A DNA stretch of 64,000 nucleotides from Branchiostoma lanceolatum (Eukaryota; Chordata; Leptocardii; Amphioxiformes; Branchiostomatidae). Of this stretch, positions 49,157-60,300 are shown piece after piece; positions within the stretch are counted from its first letter, which is position 1; every line of letters begins with the position of its first letter. The notes beneath the pieces were generated by a model, which had not been told where the DNA came from, did no database searches, and saw only the letters and a program-made list of their open reading frames with translations. The translations under genes were made by a program, and so were the position numbers. The stretch spans positions 5,409,383 to 5,473,382 of the forward strand of contig NC_089732.1 in the NCBI RefSeq assembly GCF_035083965.1. Reading direction: 5' to 3'.

Positions 49157-52100
49157 AGAAAACTAAGTGGTAGTATAAAAGTACATGTATAATAATGTAC
49201 ATGCATATACTTGTAACGCTTCACTGAGCATTGTCACCATTCTTCACGCCATACTATTGTTTATACTTTCAAAGATTATAAAGCAATGAGATGTTTGATA
49301 CCACACTTTCATAATGCAAACTGTCATGTTTATTTAAATATGTTTATCCAATATATAGAGGCTGTTATTCAATAACTTGTTAACATGGGAACATAGTCCT
49401 ACCTGCAAACAAGTGAAGAAATGTTACTTATCACCTATCCACGATTACGTAAGCGGAAATAACTCTACTCTCAACCCGGTGTTTACACAAATGATCTCCC
49501 ACTCCAACACGTTTAAGCTGATATGATTTACTTATTACAGAATGTGAATATAGAATAAATCCCACTCCCAGCTAGGCTACAATCTCTAGCTCTGGATTTA
49601 CAATCTGTTCATTAAGTCGTTTCTTGTGATTTCACACTAGTAGGTTGAAGCAGTTCAGCGGCATCCAGCCTGTCTATGTCTAGCAAAGCCCTGTGGATTT
49701 GGTCATTGTTAGCTGTTGGTGTATTCTTATGATACATTTCTAGAACCATCTCTGTCGGGTTGTGCTTGCTCTCGATGTAGCAGATGTCCTGGAAGCACAG
49801 CCCCAGTTCGTCAGCCAGCGCCCTCCAGTTGTTCCCAAAGATGGGTGCGGGAGGGTCCAGGAGGATGGAGAGGTGTTGAAGCGTCTTGGGGTCCACGAGG
49901 CCACTGCCACCTGTGAGGGAGCAACAACTTCTATCTTTAGCCTGAGAAAACATGCTGTTGCATCAAATAGATATACACCATTCTATTTATATAATATGTA
50001 CTATACAGGCAACTCTGTTTTCGATAGGACAAAAATCAAGCTTGTATAAAATAAGAAAAAGCTACTTACTTTTCTGTTCAGACGTTTTAGTACTGCTTTC
50101 TTCTGCACTCGTCGATAGCGCAACATCCCAACTTGACTGCTGTAAGAATGAACGGTTCTTTTGTAGGTTATTCTATATCTTACTGGACGTATATACGTTG
50201 GGAAAGGAATTGAAAGAAAATATGCTAATTGCCAACGGTAAACAAATACCTGCATCATACTTCACACACCAAACTTCTGGCTCAATGTTAAATTACTTAA
50301 ATTAAAACCACTGAGTACTCACATTTTCTCCGAGGTCCACCTCAAAAGCTTTGCCTCGGCACATCAGAGTTGTTTTCTCCCCGGGTCGTGGGAGCTCTTC
50401 GTCGTGTCTTGCTACCCTCAGGATGTGTGGAGGAGGACGGTCTTTTTCTCCTTCGTGTTTGTTAAGTGATCTGCATGCTGGGCATGGAAGCCCCACTGTG
50501 TAGTTCAGGTAAGGGAAGTCCCTGTCTCGGATCTGCTGCAAGTCCTTGTGAAGTCTGGACAGTAGAGAATGAGGACCTCTGTTTGGAGCACATTTGACGG
50601 TGACCTGGATCATGTTCTGCTCCACGGATAGACACACGAGCTCCACTTTGTAGTAGAATTCATGTCCCTGGTAGAATCTGCCCACATTTCTGTAGACATC
50701 TCGGTCAGCACCACGACCAAGGTCATGGGTCTCCTGTGATATTGACAAACATCGGGCAAGCAGGCGGAGGAAGATAGCCTCGGGATGGAACTTGTAGAAT
50801 TTGAAGTAGAGAACCGTGTCCGATTCTGCGGTGTCCCAGAATGCTGAAGAACCGTGGTCTGTTTCTTCTTGCTTGCCTTTCTTAGCTGTGGTCTCGTCAC
50901 TTGTCTCGAGAAGCAAGGGCACGAGGAACTGCTCTTGTGAGATCGGGCACAGAATGTCATATCTCCTAAACAGTGCGATGGTGGAAAGGAAATTCTCTGC
51001 TGTCAGGAATTTCCATACTCTGCGCAAAGAACTGACGTGAACGATTCCAAGCTCATGGTCATCACAAACAAGCTCCACAAGCTCTACAACAAGCTGAACC
51101 AAAGCTTTCATATTCAAGACTACAACATCGCCCATGACCTTAAGCTCTCCGATTTCATCGTAAAACTTCAGCATCTGCTCAAACCCTTCTCCCTCGTCTT
51201 CTGTCTCAACAATACCTTTCTGTCTCAGCTTGTCGAACAAGGTACGTTTGTCCAGTAGACACGTGTCTGTAGAACTGGATTTGCACTTGTTGATGAAGTC
51301 ACTGAATTTCAGCCACTTGATAGGAACGTGTCTCTTGGACTGGAAGGACGAAGCAGCCACTTCCATGATTGTTTTTCGCAAGAGACGCGCCTGTGGATCT
51401 TGACGGAGTGGTAGAGAGTTCTCCACACAGAATAGAATGTCTTTGTTGTTGCCTGGTTTCCCCACAATAGACTGAGCAAACTTTTCATTACTAAGCAATA
51501 CCTTGTTCACCTTGCTCGATAGAAACTTTCTTCTCTCAACCTGTAAAGTGTGTGTGTGCGTTCCAACAATGAAGATGTGAGGATTGGGGTTTTGTACGTG
51601 GACGATTACAGACTGGACCCAGGAGCAAATACGCCTGATATAGTCTGGCTCTTGTTCCAATCGTTCCATGTTGAAGACAATGAGATGAATTGAGAGATTC
51701 GATAAAAACAGATGGTGTGTGCAGTGATAGACAGTATCTCCAGCAAAGTCAACCAGTGTAAACTTGAGAGGTAAATCCTTGACTTGTTTAAAGGCTTTGA
51801 TGCTACTACTAACAAGTCGCACCGGATAGCTTCCCATTTCTTGATTTGCACAATGCACCCTTTGTCTTTCAACTTGTACTATAAGGCATATGGTGATTAT
51901 GTTAGGCAATATGTAATACGTATCTTTCCATGTAGATGGTAGAACCATCTGCCAACCAAATAAACAACCACATCCAAGTCCGTAAATAAAACCTATTGGA
52001 CCCATAAAAATTCGTAATTGAAAACAACGTCGATAGGAACTGCACAGATTTTGTACAATATGATAGGATACGTCACCTGCTGCGCCACTTACAATACCAC

Positions 52101-53110
52101 TAATCAAATGCAGCATGCAATCTATCCTGTCATGAACGTCCATCGCGTTTATGATACCCCATGCAGTCGGTAGCAGAAAGATTAACATCGAAGTGAAGTA
52201 TCCAGTAGATGACGCTACGACGCCCAAAAGAGCGGCCACACCGAAAATATATGATAGCCCATCTATAGTTAACTGACTATTGGAAGCGAAGTCGTCGAAA
52301 TGTAGCTGAGTAGGTGACCACATAAGACAAAAGGCCAGGGCTATGCCAGGTCGTCCTCCCAACGGCCATGGCACTATCAAGACGAACGAAACTACACCTG
52401 AGGCAATTACAAACAGTACGTATTGAAGATAAGTAGCGTTCCCAGTTGACTGCTCATTGCTTACAAGGGAAAATATGCTGAGTAAGCCATTCCGTACATG
52501 CCAGTCCATAATCGTGTATAATACAACTATATCTATACCATCTACCCTTGCAACATGGTAGGTTTGGCCGAACAGCTTGAAAATCCCAATTGATAGTAGA
52601 ACCGGGACGCCAAACCCCAGCTGAAAACCGACTGACCCTGAGACCATGACAATCACTGCAATGCTTAAACTATAACTCAACAATGCAATCGCGGCTGGTC
52701 TTGGGAAAAGTGGGGGGTTCAACATCGTTTCAGCTTCTTTCAAAATCTGGAGGGCTACATACTGGGCGCGGCCGGCGTTATACCCACTATAAGGCCCTTC
52801 ATGTACTGTTTGCCAACCTTCATTGACCTCCGTTACATCTGTCTGTACCAAATCAAACTCAAGTCCTTTAGTCGCTTCTTCAGCCGGATTAAAAGACTTA
52901 TCGAGCAGGTGCTTTTCCAGGCTTGTCTTACCGGCTCTGGCATCTCCGAGGAACGAAACGGTGCTGTGTGGGGCTGGTAGACTGCCCTTAGGGGCATCTT
53001 GTTGAAAGACGTCCCTCGCAACAGCGGAGCCTGCCAGGTTAACAGGTAAGTAGAAGCCCAGGTTGAGTTCACTGTTTACAGTCTGCCACGTTTGACTGGC
53101 GAGAATAGAC
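49157..53110 (-). repeat. Tandem duplication unit B (Roc-COR-Death copy B)
   Basis: Matches unit A from about 42592. Across the two introns between the big exon and the Death exon I count only about six differences in some 360 bases against unit A. Confidence 0.85.
49329..49334 (-). promoter_or_regulatory. Candidate poly(A) signal of Roc-COR-Death copy B
   Basis: TTTATT (AATAAA on the minus strand) lies about 280 bases after the stop, at the same relative place as in copy A. Confidence 0.45.
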
Positions 53111-54150
53111 CTCCTTCACACAGGACAAGAGAAACGGAAATTGTCAGTGATATACATGTACTAATAAGGTGTACATTAGATGCATTCACTTCTTATCATT
53201 TCAAAACTATTTTATTTTGTAAAGAGACATTCCGATTTTGACCACTGTTCGAACCAGCCACCTGTTTGACGTTAGTAGCATGCGTCGTGGCAAAATCTTC
53301 ACGGCTCACCGCCACCGGCGAAATGTGTGTCGCTTTGATATTGAGCACTTACAGGAAGTAGGAACACAGTCTGATAATTTCAAGTTCATCGCCCAATTAT
53401 GAGTAGGGCCAAAATTATCAATATGAATACACAACGTGGTCGCTAGGGCAGCCATGTTTCAGCTAAAAGAAACAAGATAAGCTCAAGCTCGGTCATACAA
53501 TAGCAACAGTGCAAACGTGGCAATATTGATTACACGACACAGCCAAACATAGAGAACTGTTGTTCAGCCAATTTTGTCAACTCCTACTATTTTTCATAAC
53601 GGGGGAGTCTAGTGGGGACTTCTTTGGTAGTTACATACTACTGAACATCGTTAAAGTGCTTAAAAACAAGAACATTTACTGAATGTTGCTGTGGCTACGC
53701 TAAGACCCGTACCGCCACAAAACCACGGGCTGCTACCGAAAACATAACCTTTGTGGTGAAGGCAACAAAGGAGTATGACTTTCAGACGTGAACGGCGTCC
53801 CAACCGTCCCGCAAAACAAACTGGCGTTGCCAGCTCTCAAATCTCCCGGACAAAATGCGTGTCGCAATTTTGTTGACGCCTAGCCGCCCCAAGCAGGATG
53901 AGACCATCATTTGACGGTCGGACGCCCCTCTGGCTGAAACAATATGAATCTGTGTCATCATAACTGTAATGTACAGTCATGTTGGCCGATTCGTGACAAG
54001 ATTTACAGGTCTCCTTCCTCTCGCGATACATGATCTCTTTATTTTCAGTGAATTTATGGTGCTATATTAAATGAATACTCACTTGTCTCCTGTCTCCAGT
54101 GTCTCGCTTGTCTTTTCAACTTGACCAGCAACTCCTACTTGGGCAGCCAT
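49612..54150 (-). CDS. Membrane Roc-COR GTPase with Death domain, copy B (complete)
   Basis: Exons, 5' to 3': 54083-54150, 50323-53110, 50070-50139, 49612-49910; 3225 nt, 1074 aa, with all phases matching. ATG gives MAAQVGVAGQVEKTSE. P-loop GDARAGKT is at residues about 78-85 (52924-52947), followed by ATKGLEFDLV. The hydrophobic insert spans about residues 162-436 (51871-52695) with spans such as YVLFVIASGVVSFVLIV and YIFGVAALLGVVA. G3 LVDFAGD is at 477-480 (51739-51750). The G4 position reads FIVGTHTHTL, with no Asp. COR follows (VPIKWLKFSDFINK to LVQLVVELVELV). Linker and UNC5-like Death domain lie at about 976-1074. The soluble parts are nearly identical to copy A and the membrane insert is much less so. 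The function is unknown. A cytosolic GTPase/Death scaffold anchored in a membrane is inferred. Non-Roco alternatives are unlikely given the P-loop, DxxG and COR order. Confidence 0.87.
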
Positions 54151-55187
54151 CTTGTCAAGGTCACAGGTTTCTACAGGGTCGTCATGTTTGTTTTTATTTC
54201 CGCCTAGCATCACCTGTTTCGGACCGATCCATAAGGGGGGATCTAATTATAAATTGTTCTCAAATTTGTCTTACTATTAAAGTTAAAGGTGCCCTACGCG
54301 ATTTCAGGGGGGGGGGGGACTGGAAGTATTCTGAATAAGAGAATCGGTATGAAATTGACATTTACTTCCCATACTAGCACATTGCATCGTTATTTCATAC
54401 TTGTGTTTAAAAAGAGCGCCGCGAAACAAGTCGCAAAAGGAGTATTCATTAATTGATACCAACCAGTAATCAGCCTAGGATGTTACCGGTGACCGTAGCT
54501 TTCTGCATATTCAGAACAAACCTACAGTTCAGTGTTATGACACTGTTAGTGACACCATGATCTGGGGTAAAGATCTGCCATTGTCCCTGGATCACCTGGA
54601 TGGACACTGCACTCTAACTGTGCCCAAAGTCTAGGACTAACCGTGGTAAACATGTTTTTCATAGCTAATTGTTCACAAAAGACCTTAGGTTTGTAACAAT
54701 TGTTTCTGAATGTAAACTTGAGCTTAAACTTAAAACCCTAAGAGGTTTTCACCTCCTTGATGTGAAAGCTGTACGTTGGACATAGAAGGTGTATGTTGAT
54801 CCTCCCAACATCTGCTTGGAGATTTGTTAATGCCCATATATACTAACGTTAGCACTGTACTACATTTATTTCATATCATTAAAAAGTTTCGCAGTGCACG
54901 CGACGTGTGCACTGAATTGAATTGGGACTACATTATACATTATTAGCTTCATAAAATTATTCACAATTGCCTTAACTTATATACAAGGTTTTCAGAACAT
55001 TAAGATAGGTGTAGTGAAAATATTTTTTTATACAATACGATAATATATCCGGGTACATTGTATTAACAATATAGATGCATAAACAGGACATGTTTCAGAT
55101 ACAATACAATTACATTACAGAAACCGCATCGGTGCTTAATCTATGCAGTAAAATAAAATAACACTCAGGTACTGGTACTTTTCGTTG
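54151..55187. other. Upstream region of copy B, no gene seen
   Basis: Presumed promoter and 5' UTR of copy B, a 10-base G run at about 54307, an aggttttcacctcctt palindromic half-site near 54735, and a copy of the dispersed phrase cccaacatctgcttggagat near 54808. The right end may be the 3' UTR of the adjacent LINE. Confidence 0.5.
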
Positions 55188-56099
55188 TTATTGACAGCAT
55201 GTTGCTGTTACGGGTCTCTTATTTAGTAATGATACCATGTATGGTATCGGGCTATTTCTATAGCGTGCTGTTCTGGTTTTAATAGTGCTCAACTGTTGAC
55301 TATTGCGCGTATTCCTGCCGCTGACTTCTTGTCGGGTTGGCGGGAGCCAGTCGCAGAAGGTGGTAGAGTGAAGTAGCTTTCTGGCGAAAGATTCACAGAG
55401 GTAGTCGCGTCTTTGCTGCAACGTCGTGAGACCCAGTGTGTGGCAAGCATCCGAGTAGTTTGTATAGTGGGTCCCTAGGATAGTTCTGACTGCTCTACGT
55501 TGTATCCTCTCCAGTTGAAATCTCTGGGACAGCGTTATACCAGGTTGCCAGACCGGTACTGCGTATTCACAGGTCGGACGAATAAAACTCGTATAAATGG
55601 TGACAAGGTCCTCTCTGGTTACTCCAAATGACTTAAGTCTCCTCAGGAAGAAAAGTCTCTGGTTTCCTTTCTTGACCATGTGGTCGACCTGGGTAGTCCA
55701 TTTTAGGTCATCCTGTATGTGAAGACCCAGAAGTTTTGCCACTTTGACTTGAACTAGGGGGTAGTTGTCGATTTTCAGCGAGGGTAACTGTGGTACGGAT
55801 CTTGAGAAGCAGAAAAACATTACTTTGCATTTTTTGGGGTGCAGGCTCATATTCTGTTCGGCTGACCACTTGCTAAGGTCGTCGAGATCCTGTTGTAAGA
55901 GGGGAGGATCCCCAACCTTTCGGCACTCGACTAAGTTTAGGTCGTCGACGAATTTCCATCTCCTTGAGGTTGCGTGTTCGGCAGCGCTATTGATCAGGGC
56001 TAGGAAGACAATCGGCCCAAGTACGGTCCCCTGTGCATTGTAGTACGTGTTGAGTGGCCAGTTGTCCTTGTAGGATTGTGATTTTGTGAGACGTCTCAA
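55188..56099 (-). mobile_element. 5'-truncated non-LTR retrotransposon (CR1/Jockey-like LINE)
   Basis: A 303-codon open frame encodes the second half of a reverse transcriptase. It has motif 4 (QGTVLGPIVFLALIN), the catalytic box as FVDDLNL (usual F/YADD, here Val for Ala), the DLSKWSAEQNMSLHPKKCKV segment, KLLGLHIQDDLKW, and the thumb/C-terminal YTSFIRPTCEYAVPVWQ and RIQRRAVRTILG motifs typical of the CR1/L2/Jockey group. The endonuclease and the first RT motifs are absent, as expected for 5' truncation. An unbroken frame suggests a young insertion. No target duplication could be placed. Confidence 0.85.
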
Positions 56100-57380
56100 G
56101 CCAGATGATGGACAAGGACAAGAAAAAAAATTACCATTCTATGAAATGTTAAACCAAGGACATTAACGTTATATATACTGTCCTTGGTTAAATGTAACGT
56201 CCACGGTCTGAATTCCTTTGTCATTTTGTACACCATACGGAGAAGAATACACTTCTTGTGTTCATCTGGACACCAACGTAACGCCCAAGGTCAAGGTCAT
56301 TTCTAGGGAATTCGGAGCATAGACTGAACTATGATAATGCATGAGGGAGGGGAAGGTAGTGACAGGGAGAAGCTCAAAACGTAGTCCGAGTCCGAACTCC
56401 ATCGCACCTTTTACTTTTAGCAAAGTAAAATTTTCTTCTCTCCTTGTTCTCTCTGAACACATACAATTTGGTAACCGCATAACAAACCTCAAGATTTTCC
56501 ATAGATGATAAAAAATGATCCAATTGTTTTGTAAATATTTAAAAAGAAAAGAGTCCAAAAATAGTTTTGAATATGCTATGGACTCTTACGAAATGCATGG
56601 CCGTGTGTCGGAACATTTACCGATCGCGATACTGCGAGAGGGATTTCGGATTTATAACAGTTTTCAGACATAGGTGAAGCTTGGGGAATGATTATTCGGT
56701 ATCTTCAATGGGGTTAAATCTTCAAGGACATTATTGAATAATATCATTGCGGCTGCATCATTGCGTATCTTCAAGTTCAAGGGGGTTTAAAATCATTTCT
56801 TGAAGTTCATATACTGAGGTAATAGACTTGGGTTTCCGGGCTTCATGTGCGAACTGAATTTTATATCGCTGCGTCAGCTAGACACAGAAAATGCAAACAG
56901 GCAAACACAACACGCTCATGAATTCTTACTCCACGTGGACCTGAATGTGACGTGGCACTGATTTGCATCCATCCCCGCAAAGCATCAACGATTCCCCGCT
57001 GTCTAATCGTCCCCACATGGAGACATAGTAGACTGAACCACAAAACGATGTTTTATCTTTTGTTATTTGTCATATTTGAGCTAATAAAAACACTCAGCAC
57101 ACAAATACTACTCAATTGTTTGAAATTAAGTAGAGTTGTTAGATTTTAAGGGTTAGAGACGTAAATCGGCGTTCAATAACTAGACATTTAAAAAACAAGT
57201 CGTGTACAAACACCCCTATTGTAAACATTAGTGGTTTGTCCTGGGGTCTGTTCCCCGTCTGCGGTTTTGGAAACCGGACACCACAGACTGATTTGCATGC
57301 AGGGTAAGCTGACACAATCTGACTTCCCTCTCTCCAGAACAGACAGCCATCTTTTCTCGCTCCACCAAACGTCCCTAAAA
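56100..57380. other. Spacer between LINE and FKBP gene
   Basis: Contains an inverted repeat at about 56148-56192 (ttaaaccaaggaca and tgtccttggttaa) and the presumed promoter and 5' UTR of the FKBP gene. No coding exon recognised. The open frame at 56262-56558 has no family features. Confidence 0.5.
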
Positions 57381-60300
57381 ATGGTCTTCATGGCTGCGAT
57401 CCTCGCCGCCGTCGTGCAGGTACTGGCGGGCCTGTCTGCGGAAGAAGTTCAGGTTGAAGTGACGTTCACGCCGGTGAGATGCAACTTCAAGTCCGAAGAC
57501 GGTTTCTTCCTGAGGTACCACTACAACGGGACCTTCCCAGACGGCAAGAAGTTTGACTCCAGGTTGGTAGAGAGAGAGAAGCCTACGTGGCACTCGTGTG
57601 GGTATGGGGGAGGGCTCTGAACATCTGAAAACGGTCTCCTGCAACATTTGCCCCGACTTTTCCTCGCAAAGTTTTTCCCCTTCGTCCCGTTATGTCTAGC
57701 GTTTATGAAGAGTACTTCGCGTTTCGCCCACGGCGTCGTCTGCTTTTTAATTTTTCACAGATTTTTGACGTTTTGGCTTTGTAGAATAGGATTCAGAAGG
57801 GACGTTTGTCCCGACTGTTATTCTAGTGTCAAAGGGACCGCTTTTAGTGCCAAGAAAATGGTAGGAATCAATCGGCCAGCTAGTGAATAGATTTTTGTCT
57901 AGACCAGAGCCCCGGAAGAAGATGGGATGTCATGTAGACAAACTTTTTTAATTGGGGGTCAGTCCAGGTAATGTTTTACTGGCCCTTTTAAATGGCGCTT
58001 CCCTTCGTCTTTACATAGTCTGCAGTCTTAGCATTTATGTTTTAATCCCAGACGTTTTGTTTCTTTTGCTTTAATACGTGTACACAAGCGCCCCCCCCCC
58101 CCCCCCCCCCCCGCGGTTGCCTTACACTTCCAGTGCCACATACGCACTTCTCTGACCCCCGTGCAAGGAAACCCCGCAAGCGGAAATAATGATCCGCCCC
58201 GCCGCATTCTTTTCCAACTTTCAGACTCAAGTGCCTCCGCGATTGCCTTTGATTGCCCACTTTCAGTAAAACTTTATACAAATTGAATTATCAAAAAGTG
58301 AAAAACTACCTCAGTTCTTTTCTTTTCACCAAAGTGTCATGTCAAATTTTGTGCCCTTGTATGCATTAATTATCATGTTGACTGTCTTCAATTAACGTTA
58401 ATTGGGATATGTTAATTTTGGCCAGATGCCCGCTATCTTTAAAGTTATACAAGTCACACATTCCTGTCAGCCCTAATGGCATGTCTATTTGCTTTTGCAT
58501 AGATTATGCAGTTTCTCCACATTTCTCAACACTTGAAACTGCATTATGCATAGGCTTCCTATGCATGGGGTAGGAAATTGTATATGTGGCACCATAGAAA
58601 ACCATAGGGGGGATTTTCATGGATGCAAAAATTTACCAGCTTGCAGTATTTTTTCAACCTAGCATTTAGACGAGTTTTGATTATCTTTTAAAACTGGAGT
58701 GTCCCTTAGATACTGCTTTTGTTTGAAAAGGGAAATTACAAACAGAACTTTCACACACTTTCTCTCCAAGCAGATGTAGGGTTGGCCTCTATTTGTTTTA
58801 CACATTTTTTTCTTCTACATTTCTACTATTTTTTAGTGGTCCCTAATCTTATCTCTTTATCTCCTGGGATTTGAGTAACACAGCCTGCTATTAATTACAA
58901 AATCTACCATACTGTGACAATTACTACATGATTTAAATAACCATGTAACTGTAACAACGACAGCAGACTGTTTAATTATCTCTCCATGCACCCGTTCCTG
59001 CCTTTTGTCCACAAATACAAATTATGTAGCATTGTGTACCCAGTGCTATTTACTGTGTGTGCAGTTATTTGTTAATCTCCAATCAAATCTATCAGTGACA
59101 ATGACAGTGTCCAAAGTAACTAATAACAGCCACTGGGCCAAATTTATGGTTTTGCCCTTTGGATACTGTCATTTGCTACCAACAGATCTGCTTGGAGACT
59201 AGTTATTTGAAACAATGCATTTTTTCATTGCAAATCACACTGACAAAGCAAACATAGCCTGCATTTTTAAAACTTCTTTAGTTGCATTATGATGTCCAAC
59301 CTCAAGCAGATGTTTGGATGAAAACATTTTCTTGATACACCTTTTGGCTTTTGTCTAACATGCAACCAACCCACCCAAATGTTTAGAAAATGTTTCTTTT
59401 GTGCTGGGTAGAAAAGCTAATTTTCATCCCAGCATCTGCTTGGAGATCAGCTTCATCAATCAATCATTCTGATATCTCTACACCCATCCACATCAACATG
59501 TAAAGCTGGCTCTGTTTCTCATTGCTGTCGCACTATCTGATATTTAGTGTTCTGTGCACGCTAGATAAGCAAACATATTTGGCACCAAGGCTCTCTGCAT
59601 TGCTAAATTTTCATCGGTCGTCTCAGTTTAGATTTAGAGGAGCAAAGTTCCATGCCCAGCATGAAAACTGCTAGGGGTTGGAAAGTTTTGTAATTTTAAA
59701 GTTTTGATTTTTGGTCTAGCTGTTAAGGATGGTTAGTTCATCCCGAGGAGCAAAATTCTGTCCAAGTGAAGAATGGACACTACAGAGAGTTCTGATTGGC
59801 ACTGAATATAGCATAGATTACTGTAAACCACTTAAATATAGCGGCAGGAAAATGTAGTGGTTGGGGGAAAATGGAGTAGGTCACAGCACTTGATTTTAAC
59901 GGTGGGAACAAACATTACATTAGTGATCAAATATTTGCGATGATGACCTTTTAGCTGTTGACTAGTGACCGTTAAGTCAGCTAAAATTAAGTTTACAAAT
60001 CAAGAATTACTGTAGATTTTTGCAAAATTAACCTTGCTTCTGTTGCTAATTTGGGTTTTACCTTGTTGTGTTTTCCCCACAGGTGTCTGAAATGTTGTTA
60101 AATCCCAGTTGACCCCATTTTTGTTCAGCCATGACCGCGGCAACACCTTCGACTTCACCCTGGGCAAGGGGGAGGTCATCAAGGGCATGGACCAGGCACT
60201 GAGGGGGATGTGTGCTGGGGAGAAGAGGAAGATCACCATCCCTCCTCATCTGGCCTACGGAGACTCTGGAGTCGGTATGTAGTTTTTATTTAGTTACTAA

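Noticed and set aside
57648-57890. 80-codon open frame after FKBP exon 1
   Set aside because: It lies inside FKBP intron 1, lacks splice support and resembles no family.
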